Shown in pieces: positions 1 to 11,687 of a stretch of DNA of 64,000 nucleotides. The notes beneath the pieces were generated by a model, which was not told the origin of the DNA, did not search any database, and worked only from the letters and a program-made list of their open reading frames with translations. How positions within the stretch are numbered: the first letter of the stretch is position 1; every line of letters begins with the position of its first letter. This DNA comes from Ochotona curzoniae (Eukaryota; Chordata; Mammalia; Lagomorpha; Ochotonidae), in NCBI RefSeq assembly GCF_017591425.1, contig NW_024466607.1, positions 14,082,501 through 14,146,500 on the forward strand, given 5' to 3'. A program made the translations under genes and the position numbers.

Positions 1-839
1 TGACCTACATCCTAAAAGTGAACCACTTGTTCTCAGGGACTGAGACTGGCCAGCCCTTTGGCAGGGGGAAATGGAGCTGCCTACAGGGGAGGATGCTTCC
101 TCACCAGCCCTGAATAAGGGTCGGGGCAGACCTGGCTCAACTGTCCAGTGGAAGGTGGATTAGTCTCTAAAGGAAAAGAAACGACCCACAGTCCCAAGTT
201 ACCTCTAGACATTCTCATACACCATATTAAGACTCAAAACCAAAAGAAAAATGCAGGCAAAGGAGATGTAGATATTGGATTTAAAAACTAAACTTAAAAC
301 CCCTGCCAGGGTCTGGTGGGACCTGGGTCGCCTCGCTCGGGTCCTTGGCCCACTTGTGAAAACTGGTCCTCCTCAGTGAAAAAGACGGAGTACTGGACAG
401 CTGACCCAGATCCACACGGAGGATAGGTCAGCCCACTGAGCCCCACAGGGGACATATGTACCATCCCAGAGGAAGGAGGACAGAACAAATTGGACTACTC
501 CAACCAAATGATGACAGCAAATATCTGGACTAATGGAAACTCTGAGGTTGACTAGTCAGCCAATGGACATTGAAAGGGCTCCCTCACTCTTGGACTGACA
601 AGATCGACAGAATTTCAGAACTATCAAAACCACCTGGGCAGAGCCCTCAGTGTGTGTGCCACATTGGGACCTTGGATTGACATCAGGCAGACACCTCCAT
701 CCTTGGGTACTGGGGTAGCTGGGAGGCTGGGTATGGCTTCTCCCCTTATCCACCTCCTGCCCCCAAAACAGGAAGGAAAAATAGAAAATTTGGAAGTAAT
801 GATCACACTCACTTTTCCCTAACCCTTGATCCATCTCAC
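1..839. other. CCDC12 intron 2, unique sequence
   Basis: No exon, RNA gene or clear repeat recognised. Confidence 0.6.
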
Positions 840-1560
840 TCTGATCAACTATGTTAACATTATCTAGAATAAAAAAAAGAAGTTACATATAAATATTAGA
901 TATACAGGATTAAATATAAACCAAATGCAAAAGAATCCACAATTAAAAAAAATAACCCTGCCATTAGTAAAAGTCTAGGATGGTAGACCACAGGAAAAGA
1001 AATTTCAGTAGAGAAATAAAGCCATTAAAAGTTATCAGATGCACATTTTACAAGTGAAAAAGACAGCTAAAACTACAAACAGTATGTGAACACACAGATT
1101 GAGCTGCAGAATAATGAAGTTGTAAAGTACAAACAAGAAATAATATATATGAATTATGGTAAAACACACACACACACATACACCCCAATACATAATTAGA
1201 GTGTCCAAAGCAATATTTAAAAGACTAAAAATTTTTACAGAACTAATGAAAGAACCATACAGAATTCACAAGAGAATAATCAGCCACAAGATAAAGCAAT
1301 ATCATGAACTGAAATGAAAAGCACACGCAGGGAAGTCACTGCCGAAGTGCTGGAAGCCAACCGGGGGGAATCAGAGAAAACCACCCTTCAAAGGAGCAGC
1401 CAACGTCTGAATTAAAACTATGGATCGCAGAGGAAAAATGGGGATGGGGTCTTAGAGTGAAGGAATCGATGGCAGAATTCCAAACGTGGCTAAACTGCCT
1501 TTAAGAGAAAAATCCTTGCAGGCAAAGAAAGGAGACTGAGGAAAAAAGCAGCATGCAGAT
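840..1560. other. AT-rich, possible ancient L1-derived stretch
   Basis: A-rich, intronic block with a short resemblance to the L1 ORF2 region aagtgctggaag...ccttcaaa near 1345-1395. The match is short and the rest is unrecognised. Confidence 0.3.
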
Positions 1561-1800
1561 GAGTTTATATGGACTGTCCCAAACAGGAACAATGACATGC
1601 AGGACTTAGAGGACAGCAGCAGCATAAGCACAAAAGGCAGACAGAGCAGCCAACGACACTCACAGTGTTCCAACAGTCTAGCATTGCACCCACCGACACC
1701 GGCACAAGTACTACTACTGTTCATCAGACTTCATAAAGAGTGATGTGAGCCCTCTGAAAAGAAAGGGATGAAGAGCAGGTAACTGAGAGAGGAAGGCAAA

Positions 1801-1822
1801 GTGTGTGTGTGTGTGTGTGTGT
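1801..1822. repeat. (GT)n microsatellite
   Basis: Eleven GT units in CCDC12 intron 2. Confidence 0.95.
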
Positions 1823-2128
1823 ACGTGAAGCACCCCCCGGGGGTGGGGGGAACACACAAAAAGACCAGAGTGAAATCAAAAAGGAAAGTGAGGAAATAAG
1901 CCGGAAGACACAGGTACACACACTGAGCAGGCTGCAGCAGCTGTCCTGGGGGCTGGACAGGGCATGACAGTGTGCTGCCAGACACACCAGAAGAGTAGGC
2001 CAACACCCAGCCGGGAAACACTGCAGCTGACTGCTCTCATTAGGCAGGGCCTGGCACCTGGAAGCCACTCTGCTGGGGCCCTGGAGCCACTACTGATGCA
2101 GCTATTCTTGTTTTAAGAGGAGGAGGCT

Positions 2129-2424
2129 GGAGCCTGGCATGGTAGCCTAGCATCTAAAGTTCTCGCCTTGCATGCACCAGGGTCCCATATAGGTGCTGGT
2201 TCATGTCCCGGCGGCCCCACTTCCCTTCCCCAGCTTCCTGCTTGTGGCCTGGGAAAGCAGTCAAAGACAGTCTGAGGCCTTGGGACCCAGAAGAGGCTCC
2301 TGGCTCCTGGCTTCGGATCAGCTCAGCTCTTGTCATTGCAGCCCCTTGGGGAGTGAATCAGCGGACAGAACATCATCTTCTCTGTCTCTTCTTCTCTGTA
2401 TATCTGACTTTCCAATAAAAGAGG
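2129..2424 (+). mobile_element. CSINE (lagomorph tRNA-derived SINE)
   Basis: Plus-oriented copy beginning ggagcctggcatggtagcc and ending tccaataaaa. It is followed without a break by an L1-like 3' tail. Confidence 0.85.
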
Positions 2425-2546
2425 AGATACTATTGTGAGAATATGGGGAAATCAGTCAGGGAGTGAGAATTTGGGGAGGGGGTAGGGAAATCCCAGACCC
2501 TCTGAAACTATACCATAAAATAAAAAAATTTCAAAAATTAAAAAAA
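2425..2546 (+). mobile_element. L1-like 3' tail fused to a SINE
   Basis: Purine-rich segment ending in gaaactataccataaaat and an A-rich tail, resembling the 3' untranslated end of lagomorph L1. It lies between the SINE and the right copy of a target-site duplication. Identification as L1 is by resemblance only. Confidence 0.5.
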
Positions 2547-2558
2547 AAGAGGAGGCTG

Positions 2559-4438
2559 TTAGAGTCTTGGCCGCCAACAGCCAACCGGGTCCAGATCCCA
2601 GCTTTGCTGTCTTGGAGGCACTGGCGGTGGGGATCATATATGGAAAAGTGTACATATGGAAATCAAGAACACCTACCTGTCTACCATGAGACTGTGTGGG
2701 GTTGGCCCCAACTGTGGACATCCACACTGAACAGAAAGCTGCCCTAGGTGACAGAGGCCTCCTCTCCCAGGAGGACCACCTTCCCACGCCATGCTACTGC
2801 CCCCGAAGCTCCTCCGTGGACCCAAAGGTCACTACTTGCTAGACGGGCGTGTGGTAGATTCACAGCCCAAGATGTGCTGGCACAGAGTGTTGGGAATAGC
2901 AGTCCAGCAAACATGCCAGGGCCCCGCCAAACTCCTCCTCCAGTAACAGCAAGGGTCACCAAGCAGAGAGTGATTCCTGTGTGGCCCACAGGGTGGCAGA
3001 GTGCACCTGTTTCTGCATACCACACACTTCGTGGCAGGGCCACCCAGGACACATCACAGCCCTGAAGGCCTAGGCAAAGAACAGCCTCCTTCCTCCTCTC
3101 TGCCTGCCTTCCCAGTCTATCTGGGACCACAAGCTTGGGACTGCATACTACTGAGCCCTGGAAACCCAGTCTGCTGAGAGCCTGGCTTACCTTAGTCACC
3201 TCTGCAGCCTTTTCTGCTTAGAACAGGATATGGGGCAGACCTGGGCTCAGAAGACTGAATCCAACTCCATGGCACTTCCTAGGCCCGAGACAATGCCTGG
3301 GCACCTGGTCACTGTGTGGGAAGAGCCCCAGTCCCCAAGGACTGAAAGGCAAAGTGTGGAAGCCGAGCTTTCCAGCCGAACGGCCCTGTTCCCAGGAGGG
3401 AACAGAGCACAGTCCTGAGCTAGGAGCTCTGGACAATGCAGACACCAGAGTCCCCTAACTTGCAGGAGCTCACTCTCCTGGGGGACCAGAAGCTGTCATG
3501 CAAACCCTCTGGTGCACGTCAACTCCAGAATCCACAGGACCAGAGTCCATGGACTATCCTCCAAGTTTCCTTAGGATAAATTAAATGCCAAGGTGCTCCG
3601 TTGGGCAGAGAAGAACAAGTGTGTGTAGGAGAGAACGTGTGTGTGCCAGGAGAGAACGTGCATCAGCATATCTGTGCGCAACCTGCCTCTGGACAGGCCG
3701 AGAGGCTGGTCTCAAAGGTAGGCTGCCCAGTGGGAAGTCACGAGTACAGGAAGACAGCACTTCCTGTGTACCTTTTAGTCTCTTCTGAATTTGGAACCCC
3801 ATAAATCTCCCATGTGTCCCATGTGAGGCTATAGCCATGACCTGGATGACTTCATAACCTCTGAGAATAATGTTTAATTAAAAGGACTGTTCCCGAGCAC
3901 AAAACAGAAAATTCACAGAAGCGCTGACTGACCCTGAGAGTGCTTTTCTGAGGCTCCCAGAATCTGTAAAGCAACTGGTATTCTTTCTGCACAGAAACAG
4001 CCATCTGAACAATACAAACCCCAAGAGGAAGTGGGCAGAGTGGGCAGGCACATGAGAGGCTCACTTCCAGGGGCAGAGCCCTGTACCAGGCAGTCTCCAG
4101 CGACCCCACAGCTCTGTGGCCAAGGGAAGCCGAGACCCAGTCCTGCATAAGGGCTTCCTGCCTTGATGCCTAGGACAGAAGACAGCCAGCCTTTTAGGAC
4201 ACCAAGTGTCCTGGGCTACCCAGTTCCCTCCCTGTCAGGAGGTAGATTACTGACTGCCTCTGGGCAAGGACGCCCCAAGATCCCTAAGACAAGTCCAAAT
4301 TTTTTCATATAGCCCTGGCTTCAGAGCTGGCTCACTCAGCAAACGTCCCTACCCCTCCACCCTTGGGGTTAATCAAGAACACTAAAAAGACCACAGATAG
4401 GAAACCCTAGAGTGTCGCTCTAAAGTGTGGAGACAGGA
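2559..4438. other. CCDC12 intron 2, unique sequence
   Basis: No supported gene; a small tandem duplication of gagagaacgtg occurs near 3630-3660. Short open frames on both strands look random. Confidence 0.6.
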
Positions 4439-4735
4439 GGGTGGGCACTGTGACATGGTGGGTTAAGCTGCTGCGTGGGATGTCTGCCTGGAACGGAGAC
4501 CTGTTCTACTTCCCATTTAGCTTCTGCTAATGTGTCCGGGAGGCAGCAAATGATGGTCCCAGTATTTGGGTCCCTGTTACTTAGATGAAGTTCCCAACTC
4601 CTGGTGTAGGCTTGGCCCTTGACACTTGTGGGAATGTGGGAGCAGTGGTCCAGGAAATGGAAGATCTTTCCCTATTTCTCCCTCTATGTCACTCAGCAGT
4701 TCATATACATACATAAATAATTTTAAAAACAAAAA
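4439..4735 (+). mobile_element. Old CSINE copy
   Basis: Diverged plus-oriented element (gcactgtgacatggtgggtt start, tail aaataattttaaaaac) of the older subfamily with the 'gctaatg' middle section. Confidence 0.7.
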
Positions 4736-5289
4736 ATAAAACAGAAGCAGCTTTTGTATTTCCTCTACTCGGCTTCCTCCCCAAGGACCTAGAAGCCTGG
4801 GCCAGTGTTGGCAAGTACCGCAGGCCTTCCCCAAGGCCAGCTGCAGGAGCCCCAGGCTTGGGTTGGCCAGGGAGATTTGGGGGAAATCACCTCTTGGGGT
4901 GTTTTCACACCTTCCAAATTTGCCATTGAGGGAAAGGGGCTGGGAAAAATGATGCTTCCTGTAAATCCAGGATAAAAGTTCTAGATTGTACAAGTGAAAG
5001 AAAGCTTAGAGGTGATATATAATGATGTACCTGGCAAGTGGGCCTCAGAGACTACCCACCCTGATCATGGGGGCTTCACAATCAATAGCCCCTTCACTCA
5101 TTCATCTCCTGGTCCTACCTTCATGCAATTAGCTTCTTTTCTCAGCTCACCAAGACCCCATCACTGTGTATCTGAGGCATGGTGTCTGAAGCCACACCTG
5201 CCTCAGCCAGGTCTCTGGGCTCTCTGTGTTCCCCACGGCAAGAAGCCCCGTAGGCTACCACCCCAGCACATCACGCTGGCCACAGTAGA

Positions 5290-5587
5290 ATCTTGTCAAG
5301 AGACAGAGAAAGATTTCCTATTTGCTGATTCACTACCCAAATGGCTGCAAGGGCCAGAGCTGAGATGATCTGAAGTCAGGAGCCAGGAGCTTATTCAGGG
5401 TCTCTCATACAGGTATGAGTCCCAAGGCTTTGGGCCATCCTCCATAGTTTTCCCAGACCACTAGAAGGGAGCTGGATAGGAAATGGAGCAGCTGGGACAA
5501 GAACCGGCACCCATATGGGATGCTGGCACTTACAGATGGAGGATTGAGCCACAGTTGAGACACAGTTAAGCCACTGTGTCAGCCCCA
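5290..5587 (-). mobile_element. CSINE, minus orientation
   Basis: Reverse-complement copy: contains gattcactacccaaatggc and ccggcacccatatgggat, ending at cactgtgtcagcccc, the inverted SINE head. Confidence 0.8.
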
Positions 5588-6109
5588 AGGCCCTGTTCTT
5601 CACACAGAAAGGCCAGAAGAGCCAGAGCCAGCTGGCCTGAGACTGCCTGGGAGTCCCACTGAGACACATGACAACTTTGGCCACCCACTCACCCAGCTGT
5701 GTCAGCCCGAGGTCCATCAAAACCCCCTGAGGGGTGGTTTACAAATAGCTGGCAGCTGCTCCAGGCAACCAGCAGACCCAGGGGTTAGTCAAATGTGGCC
5801 CCTGCACAGCGAGCAATGCATTCCATCTGGGACACATGGTCTTGATGCTGCACAATCTGACTTGGGTTCTCTCCATAAATTGGTCAAACTGTGCACCTGG
5901 TCAGCCTGAAAGCTCATAACTAACGGGTACTTACAGAATGTGAGACAGAGGATAAACCAGGAACTCAACCCTGATACCTCAGAGATACTGAGCAGCTACA
6001 GGGGTTTCACGGAAATATGTTCACCAAAAGACAGACAAGACACATTCTGTGAAAAAAGGTTGCAAAATGGCAGACATCTGACACCTCCAGCCCATAGCTG
6101 ACTACCTGA

Positions 6110-6312
6110 TCCAGCTTTTCAGCTTCCCACTAATGTGCACCCCAAAAGGCAGGAGGTAATGGCCCAAGTAATGGAGCTTATGCCACCATGCAGGAGACCC
6201 AGATGGAGTTCTGGGCACCTGGTTTGCAGCAGCTTTTGGGGTGTGAAGCAGCAGATGGAAGATCTCTCTTACTCTCCACATTCTCTTTCAAATAAATAAA
6301 TAAAGCTTAAAA
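6110..6312 (+). mobile_element. Old CSINE, 5'-truncated
   Basis: Starts within the middle of the element (cccactaatgtgcacc) and ends ctttcaaataaataaataaa. Confidence 0.7.
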
Positions 6313-6325
6313 AACAAAAACAAGG

Positions 6326-6620
6326 GGTCAGTGCTGTGATACAAGAAGTTAAGCTGCCGTCTGCACGGGGACATACCATATAGGTGCATATAAGGACCTG
6401 GTTTGAGTAATAGCTGTTCCTCTTCCAATCCAATTCTCTGCTAATGCACCTGGGAAAGCAGCTAAAGATGGCCAAGTGCTTGGACCCCACTGCAGCCGCA
6501 TATGGAGACCAGAAGAATTTCTTAGCTCCTAGTTTTGGTTTGGCCCAGCCCCAGCTGTTGTGGCCATTTGGGGAGTAAACCAGGAAAGAGCAGATCAACT
6601 CTGCATTTCAGATAAATAAA
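6326..6620 (+). mobile_element. Old CSINE copy
   Basis: Full-length but diverged plus-oriented element, from ggggtcagtgctgtgatac to gataaataaatctttc, inserted just after the preceding truncated copy. Confidence 0.75.
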
Positions 6621-6736
6621 TCTTTCAAAAAAGTTTTTAAAATGCAGGATATGCAGAGATACATGAATCTTCACTTTCTAATGTCTCTACAGAAATTCTG
6701 AATTTCTAAAGAAACTATAATTTATGAACTTCACCA

Positions 6737-7061
6737 TTTTTTTTAAAGATTTATTTATTTTATTACAAAGTCAGATATACAGAGAGGAGAAGAGACAGAG
6801 AGGAAGATGTTCCATCCGATGATTCACTCCCCAAGTGAGCGCAATGGCCGATACTATGCCGATCCGAAGCCAGGAGCCTCTTCCGGGTCTCCCATGTGGG
6901 TGCAGGGTCCCAAAGCTTTGGGCCGTCCTGGACTGCTTTCCCGGGCCACAAGCAGGGAGCTGGATGGAAAGTGGAGCTGCTGGGATTAGAACCGGCGCCT
7001 ATATGGGATCCCGGCGCATTCAAGGCGAGGACTCGAGCCGTTAGGCCACGCTGCCAGGCCC
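6737..7061 (-). mobile_element. CSINE, young, minus orientation
   Basis: Inverted full-length copy with T-rich head (tttttaaagatttatttatt) and inverted 5' end ccacgctgccaggccc. Little diverged from the young consensus. Confidence 0.85.
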
Positions 7062-8842
7062 ACCAATTTTGTTTTGAAAGAGGAAGGAGAATAAAGGTTT
7101 AGGGAGTTCAGCTGAATCGCAAAGTCTAGGATGAGGGTTGGCCACAGATGGTGGGGGACAGGGGTCCACTGCTTCTCAGCATCCCAGGCCATCCACTCCG
7201 CAGACCGCTCCAGGAGCTGGACGATGCCCACAACCATCAGTTCACCTGGGGCAGCAAGGGGTCAGCCCCTGCTGCTGGGCACTGGAACCTCAGCCTGGCA
7301 TCCCTGGTACCCATCAAGCAAGCCTCAGCTAGAAGGGCATGTGGGATAGAGGTCACGAGGCTCCTACTGAGGGTATACAGGGCAAGGTGTGGGGCAGAGC
7401 CATGACTGGCCTGCCTTGGGAGCCTGCAGGACAAGGACAGGACCAACTTCAGTCTCGCCTGCAATAGGAGGCTGGGTGAGTTCCTGGTTCCCTCCCTGGC
7501 TCCATATCAGACACCTGGGAGAAGTCTCAATGCAAGCTCCTTTCCACTTGTCACTCCACCTGCCTCAACTGTGGTTTCCTTACCTACAACTAAGACCACA
7601 CCCAGCCTCAGAGCAGGGGCCATGGCCAGAGCAGGGCTTGGGAACATCATGACAAACAGGCTATCAAGACGCAGTTGTGCTCTGTTCAAACAGAAGGGCC
7701 ACCCCCGGTGCCAATTGTGGTCGATGGGTCTCACTACTTCCTCAAGCCTGTGCGCTCTGGATGCATTCACCCACATTTCTGGGCTAGTCCTGGGGCACAG
7801 GGTAGCTGTGGGTCTCCAGTCTGCTGCTTCAACATGAGTTGTGGCACTGGGGTCCACCCTCATGGCCCACGCCTGAGACATCCTGGGCCTGGAGTGAGGT
7901 ATGGATGGGAGTTGCCCTGGAGGTACCAGTGAATGGAGATATGTATGTCAGAACAAGCTGACGTCATGGACTGGCCACACACCCAGGAGTGCAGACCCAC
8001 CCCTGGAAAGGAACCCACATAGGGGAGGAGCCTGGCATTGGCCAGACCAAACGGGTTGGGCACGGGGCCAGGTCTCTCAGCCTCAGCAAGGGTGGGATCT
8101 CTCTCCACAGGAGGGTCATGTGTGTGCTAAGTTGGGGAACAGGTTCTTCATCCCTGAAGAAGGAAGGTCAGGGTGCTGATTTCTTTTGCATTATGTGCCC
8201 CTCGCCTCGGGGAGAACCGCTGGCCCTCAAGGTGACCCACTACCCAAGCTGGGTGCACATTTCTACTCAAAGCCATGGGGTAGTGACAGTTGCAGGGGCT
8301 GGGGGCTTGGAACCTGCTGCCTCAGTCAGCCACCTGACAAGACACACACCCCTTCGGCCCACATGGGACGTGCAATACCTCTACTCTCCAACCAGCCCCA
8401 AGAACCCAACAGTACTTCCCACCAGGCTGGGCACACAGCACTTACTCTGCCAGCAAGAATTACAGAGGGTCAGAAAAGAAAACCAGAGCAGCAGTTGACA
8501 AGAGGGCCCTCTCTGTGGGCCAGCTTTCCAGGGTACCTCTTCTTATCCGGGCAGTGAACAAGGGGCTGGGGGAGGGGCTGCCTTAGGCATGAGTCACTGA
8601 CTACCAGAGTTAGCCACAAAAGGTTGGCTCTGGGAAGAAGGGGCCCTCATGGGGATGGAGCACCTCCTGCCTCTCCTCCTCTCTAGGCTGCTTTACTTGC
8701 TGCAGACCTTGTCTGTCAGATGGGGATGTGGCTGTATAGGGAAGAGGTGCGGGGACAGGACTTATCCAAGTAGAGTACTAAAGAATTTCAAAAGGAATTG
8801 TGTGATCTGTAGATTCAACACAACTATAACCAGCAAGTTTTT
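7062..8842. other. CCDC12 intron 2, unique GC-rich sequence
   Basis: Repeat-poor, about 1.8 kb, with many overlapping short open frames but no recognisable protein or splice-flanked exon. Confidence 0.55.
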
Positions 8843-8855
8843 AAAACCAGATCTT

Positions 8856-9187
8856 GGGCCCGGCGCGGTGGCGCAAAGTGGTTAAGTCCTCACCTTGCAC
8901 GCCCGGGATCCCATATGGGCGCCGGTTCTAATCCCGGCAGCCCCGCTTCCCTTCCAGCTCCCTGCCTGTGGCCCGGGAAGGCAGTTGAGGACGGCCCAAA
9001 GCTTTGGGACCCTGCACCCGCGTGGGAGACCCGGAAGAGTCTCCTGGCTTCGGATCGGCATAGTATCGGCCATTGCGCTCACTTGGGGAGTGAATCATCG
9101 GACAGAAGATCTTCCTCTCTGGCTCTCCTCTCTGTATATCCGCCTTTCCAATAAAAAATAATAAAAATAAAATCTTAAAAAAAAAAT
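8856..9187 (+). mobile_element. CSINE, young full-length with perfect target-site duplication
   Basis: Plus-oriented copy starting gggcccggcgcggtggcgc. A perfect 13-bp duplication AAAACCAGATCTT flanks it (8843-8855 and 9188-9200). Intact A and B boxes suggest recent insertion. Confidence 0.93.
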
Positions 9188-9228
9188 AAAACCAGATCTT
9201 AAAAAGCTGATCATAAACTTAGAATGAA

Positions 9229-9495
9229 GAGCCTGGCATGATAGCCTAGTGGCTAAATCCTCGCCTTGAGCACTCCGGGATCCCTTCCAGCTTCCTGCTT
9301 GTGGCCTGGAAAAGCAGCAGAGAATGACCCAAAGCTTTGGGAACCTGTACCCACATGGGGGACTTAGAAGAAGCTCCTGACTCTTGGCTTCAGATCAGCT
9401 CAGCTCCGTCCATTCTGGCCACTTGGAGAGTGAACCAGCAGACAGAAGATCTTTCTGTGAATCTGACTTTAAAATAAAAATAAATTTTAAAAACA
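9229..9495 (+). mobile_element. CSINE with internal deletion
   Basis: Plus-oriented copy (gagcctggcatgatagccta) lacking about 40 bases after gggatccc, including the B-box region, so it could not be transcribed by Pol III. Confidence 0.8.
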
Positions 9496-9889
9496 AACAA
9501 AAAACTTGGAAAAAGGACAAAGGAGCTAGAAAGAAGTCTCCTTGCGCAGTGGGGCAGGTGCAGTACAGGCAAACAGGTGGGTGATGTCAGCACAACTGGA
9601 GAGGATCAGGCAATGAGGCACCTCCTCCCAACCCGACAGGTCTTCCCATGTCTTGGGTTAGACACCGATGCAGCTCTGCCCATCTCCAAGGCCTGTCTCA
9701 TGTGCTGAGGCAGCAAGGTGCTACATGGCACTCCTCAGTCAAACCTGTTTACTTCAACTCCCATGCATCGGCCTCACTCAGCTCTCACCACTGCTACTCA
9801 TGGTCTCCCCTCGTACCCACCACCCAAACCCCAGTGGGAAAGCAGCTGTGGCATTTGCGCTAGCCATTAGGCAAAACAAGTTCTAGCCT

Positions 9890-10010
9890 TAAACCCATCT
9901 TAAAGTTGAAGTACTGAGGTTTCTTGAGGCCATGTGGCTTGCCCTCAAATCTAAGGCTGAATTCCAAATCAAGGGGCTTGCTCCATCTGCCTAAATCCTC
10001 CAGTTCCAGG
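9890..10010 (-). repeat. MIR-like fragment
   Basis: Reverse MIR signature: cttaaagttgaagtactgag then cttgccctcaaat and gctgaattccaaat. Diverged, low certainty. Confidence 0.35.
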
Positions 10011-11622
10011 GCTGGTTGCTAAACCAAAAATTGCCTCATAGCTGTTGTTTTCCCAGGTGCCCAAGTAAAAAATGTGCCTGATGAACCAGTCATACCAATC
10101 CATGCAACTGGCTACCACTGCAAGGCCCCTGCACCTCTGCAAGGGGCACTGAGACCTGGAAGGTATCTAGGGCAAGATCTTGCTCGCCAACACCTAACAG
10201 CACCACGAAGGAAGCTGAAGCCAGGCATTCACAGGCAGCATACCCAGGGTCACCTGGCAGTCAGAGGTCATAGCCAGGCAGTCATGCAGGATGGAGCCGC
10301 TCGGGGAGGACACCAGAGTGAGGCTTGAGGGAAGAGGCTGGGAAGGAGGAAAGTGAGTCACAGATGCACCCAGGCTGGACGCAGGTTTAGAGACAGATCT
10401 TTCTAACTAACCTGGAGTCATCCCGAGACACAGCAGGGCTTAGGAGTAGGGGTCAAGGGGACAGAGTGACTGACGTCTGTCCATGTCTCCCCAGTGAGAG
10501 TTTAACTCACCATCCACTGCAGGTCTGCAGCACTGAGCCTTCCAAAACAGAAATTCTACCCCACAGATCCTGGCCTGAACTCAGCAAGCACATTCTCCAT
10601 TAGGCCTTGGTTGAAGGCAGCCAAGAGCAGGCTCTGCACACCTCTTAGCACACTTGCAAGGGGCTACCGCCCACGGGGGTTCCACCTGGCACCCAGGCTC
10701 AACCCAGTAGACTCAACTGGCTATTCTCTGCTTGCAAGAACAGAGCAATCTGAGATGCTCACTGGCTGCTGACCACAGAGGTCATCCTTTTCTCCCCAGA
10801 AGCAAAGGAGGCTGGGGATGGGGTCTGCTCTGTTCCCTAACCAGAGTGCCTTTCCACACTCAGCTGCATGTGAGGCAAAGGGTTTCCCCTGGCTGGGACG
10901 AACACAACTGTTGCTCTGGGAAGAGGACATCAAGGTCATCTGTCAACACAGACGCAAAGTCTGGTCCCAGGCAGAGTTCCAACTTGGGGCTGGCCACAGA
11001 ATGGGGTAAGGGACCACTGGGACTGGGGGCATCTGGAGGTTCTCCCAAGCTCATGAGGGTCAGGTGCCCTGCTCTCCTTGTCCTCACACTGGCTCCTACA
11101 AACAGTCCCCACCACTTCTGATGCAAAGCAGCTCATGGTGCCCTGGGGAGGAGCAGCCCTCCAGTCAGGGAGGAAGGCCTTGTGCTTCACACCACAAGGG
11201 AGCAGCGCCCAAACCCTGTTGCATGTGCTGTTCAGACAATTTCAGTTGACTCAACCCAATGCTGTTTTTTTGGCAAAAACTGACTTCTCCTACATAAGGG
11301 TATGAAACTGCGGGGTGAGAATGAGGGTGGGGCATAGACGAAGAATGAGAAGTCTGGGCTGAGCTCTACACAAAACCTGAGACATCAAAGGAATGTGAAC
11401 AGAGTAGAAAGGCAGAGTGTGAAGGTTAGAAGGAAACTATGAGCAGCTGTGCAGCTACCGGAAGGCCAAAGGTGGGGAGAGAGGGGGAGGATGTAGAGAA
11501 GGCCCCAGATGAGGGAGCCACGGGAGGAAGAGGAGAGAGGCAGGCAGAGGCAGGGCTGGGACCCCATGGAGACAAGTGGGAACTGGAGCTGGGAGCAGAG
11601 CAGAGCTGCACGGGTCATTCAC
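10011..11622. other. CCDC12 intron 2 proximal part
   Basis: Unique sequence leading up to exon 2; nothing further recognised. Confidence 0.6.
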
Positions 11623-11687
11623 CTGTGCTTCTCGCCTTCTTCCTCCTCTCTGGGCTGCTTGGCCTTGAGCTCCCCCTCTTCCTTGTC
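11623..11687 (-). CDS. CCDC12: CCDC12 coding exon 2
   Basis: Sixty-five bases between a TTTGCAG acceptor and a CACAG|GTGAAT donor on the minus strand. Translation in the frame set by exon 1 is DKEEGELKAKQPREEEEGEK followed by HR, matching the second segment of CCDC12 with several substitutions. It is the only exon-like block recognised between 35931 and position 1. Confidence 0.88.

Noticed and set aside
7131..8557. Overlapping open frames in CCDC12 intron 2
   Set aside because: No splice-flanked segment or recognisable domain; explained by GC-rich sequence with few stops.
8863..8935. tRNA-like A and B boxes at SINE heads
   Set aside because: These are the Pol III promoters of the SINEs, not tRNA genes; no full cloverleaf.
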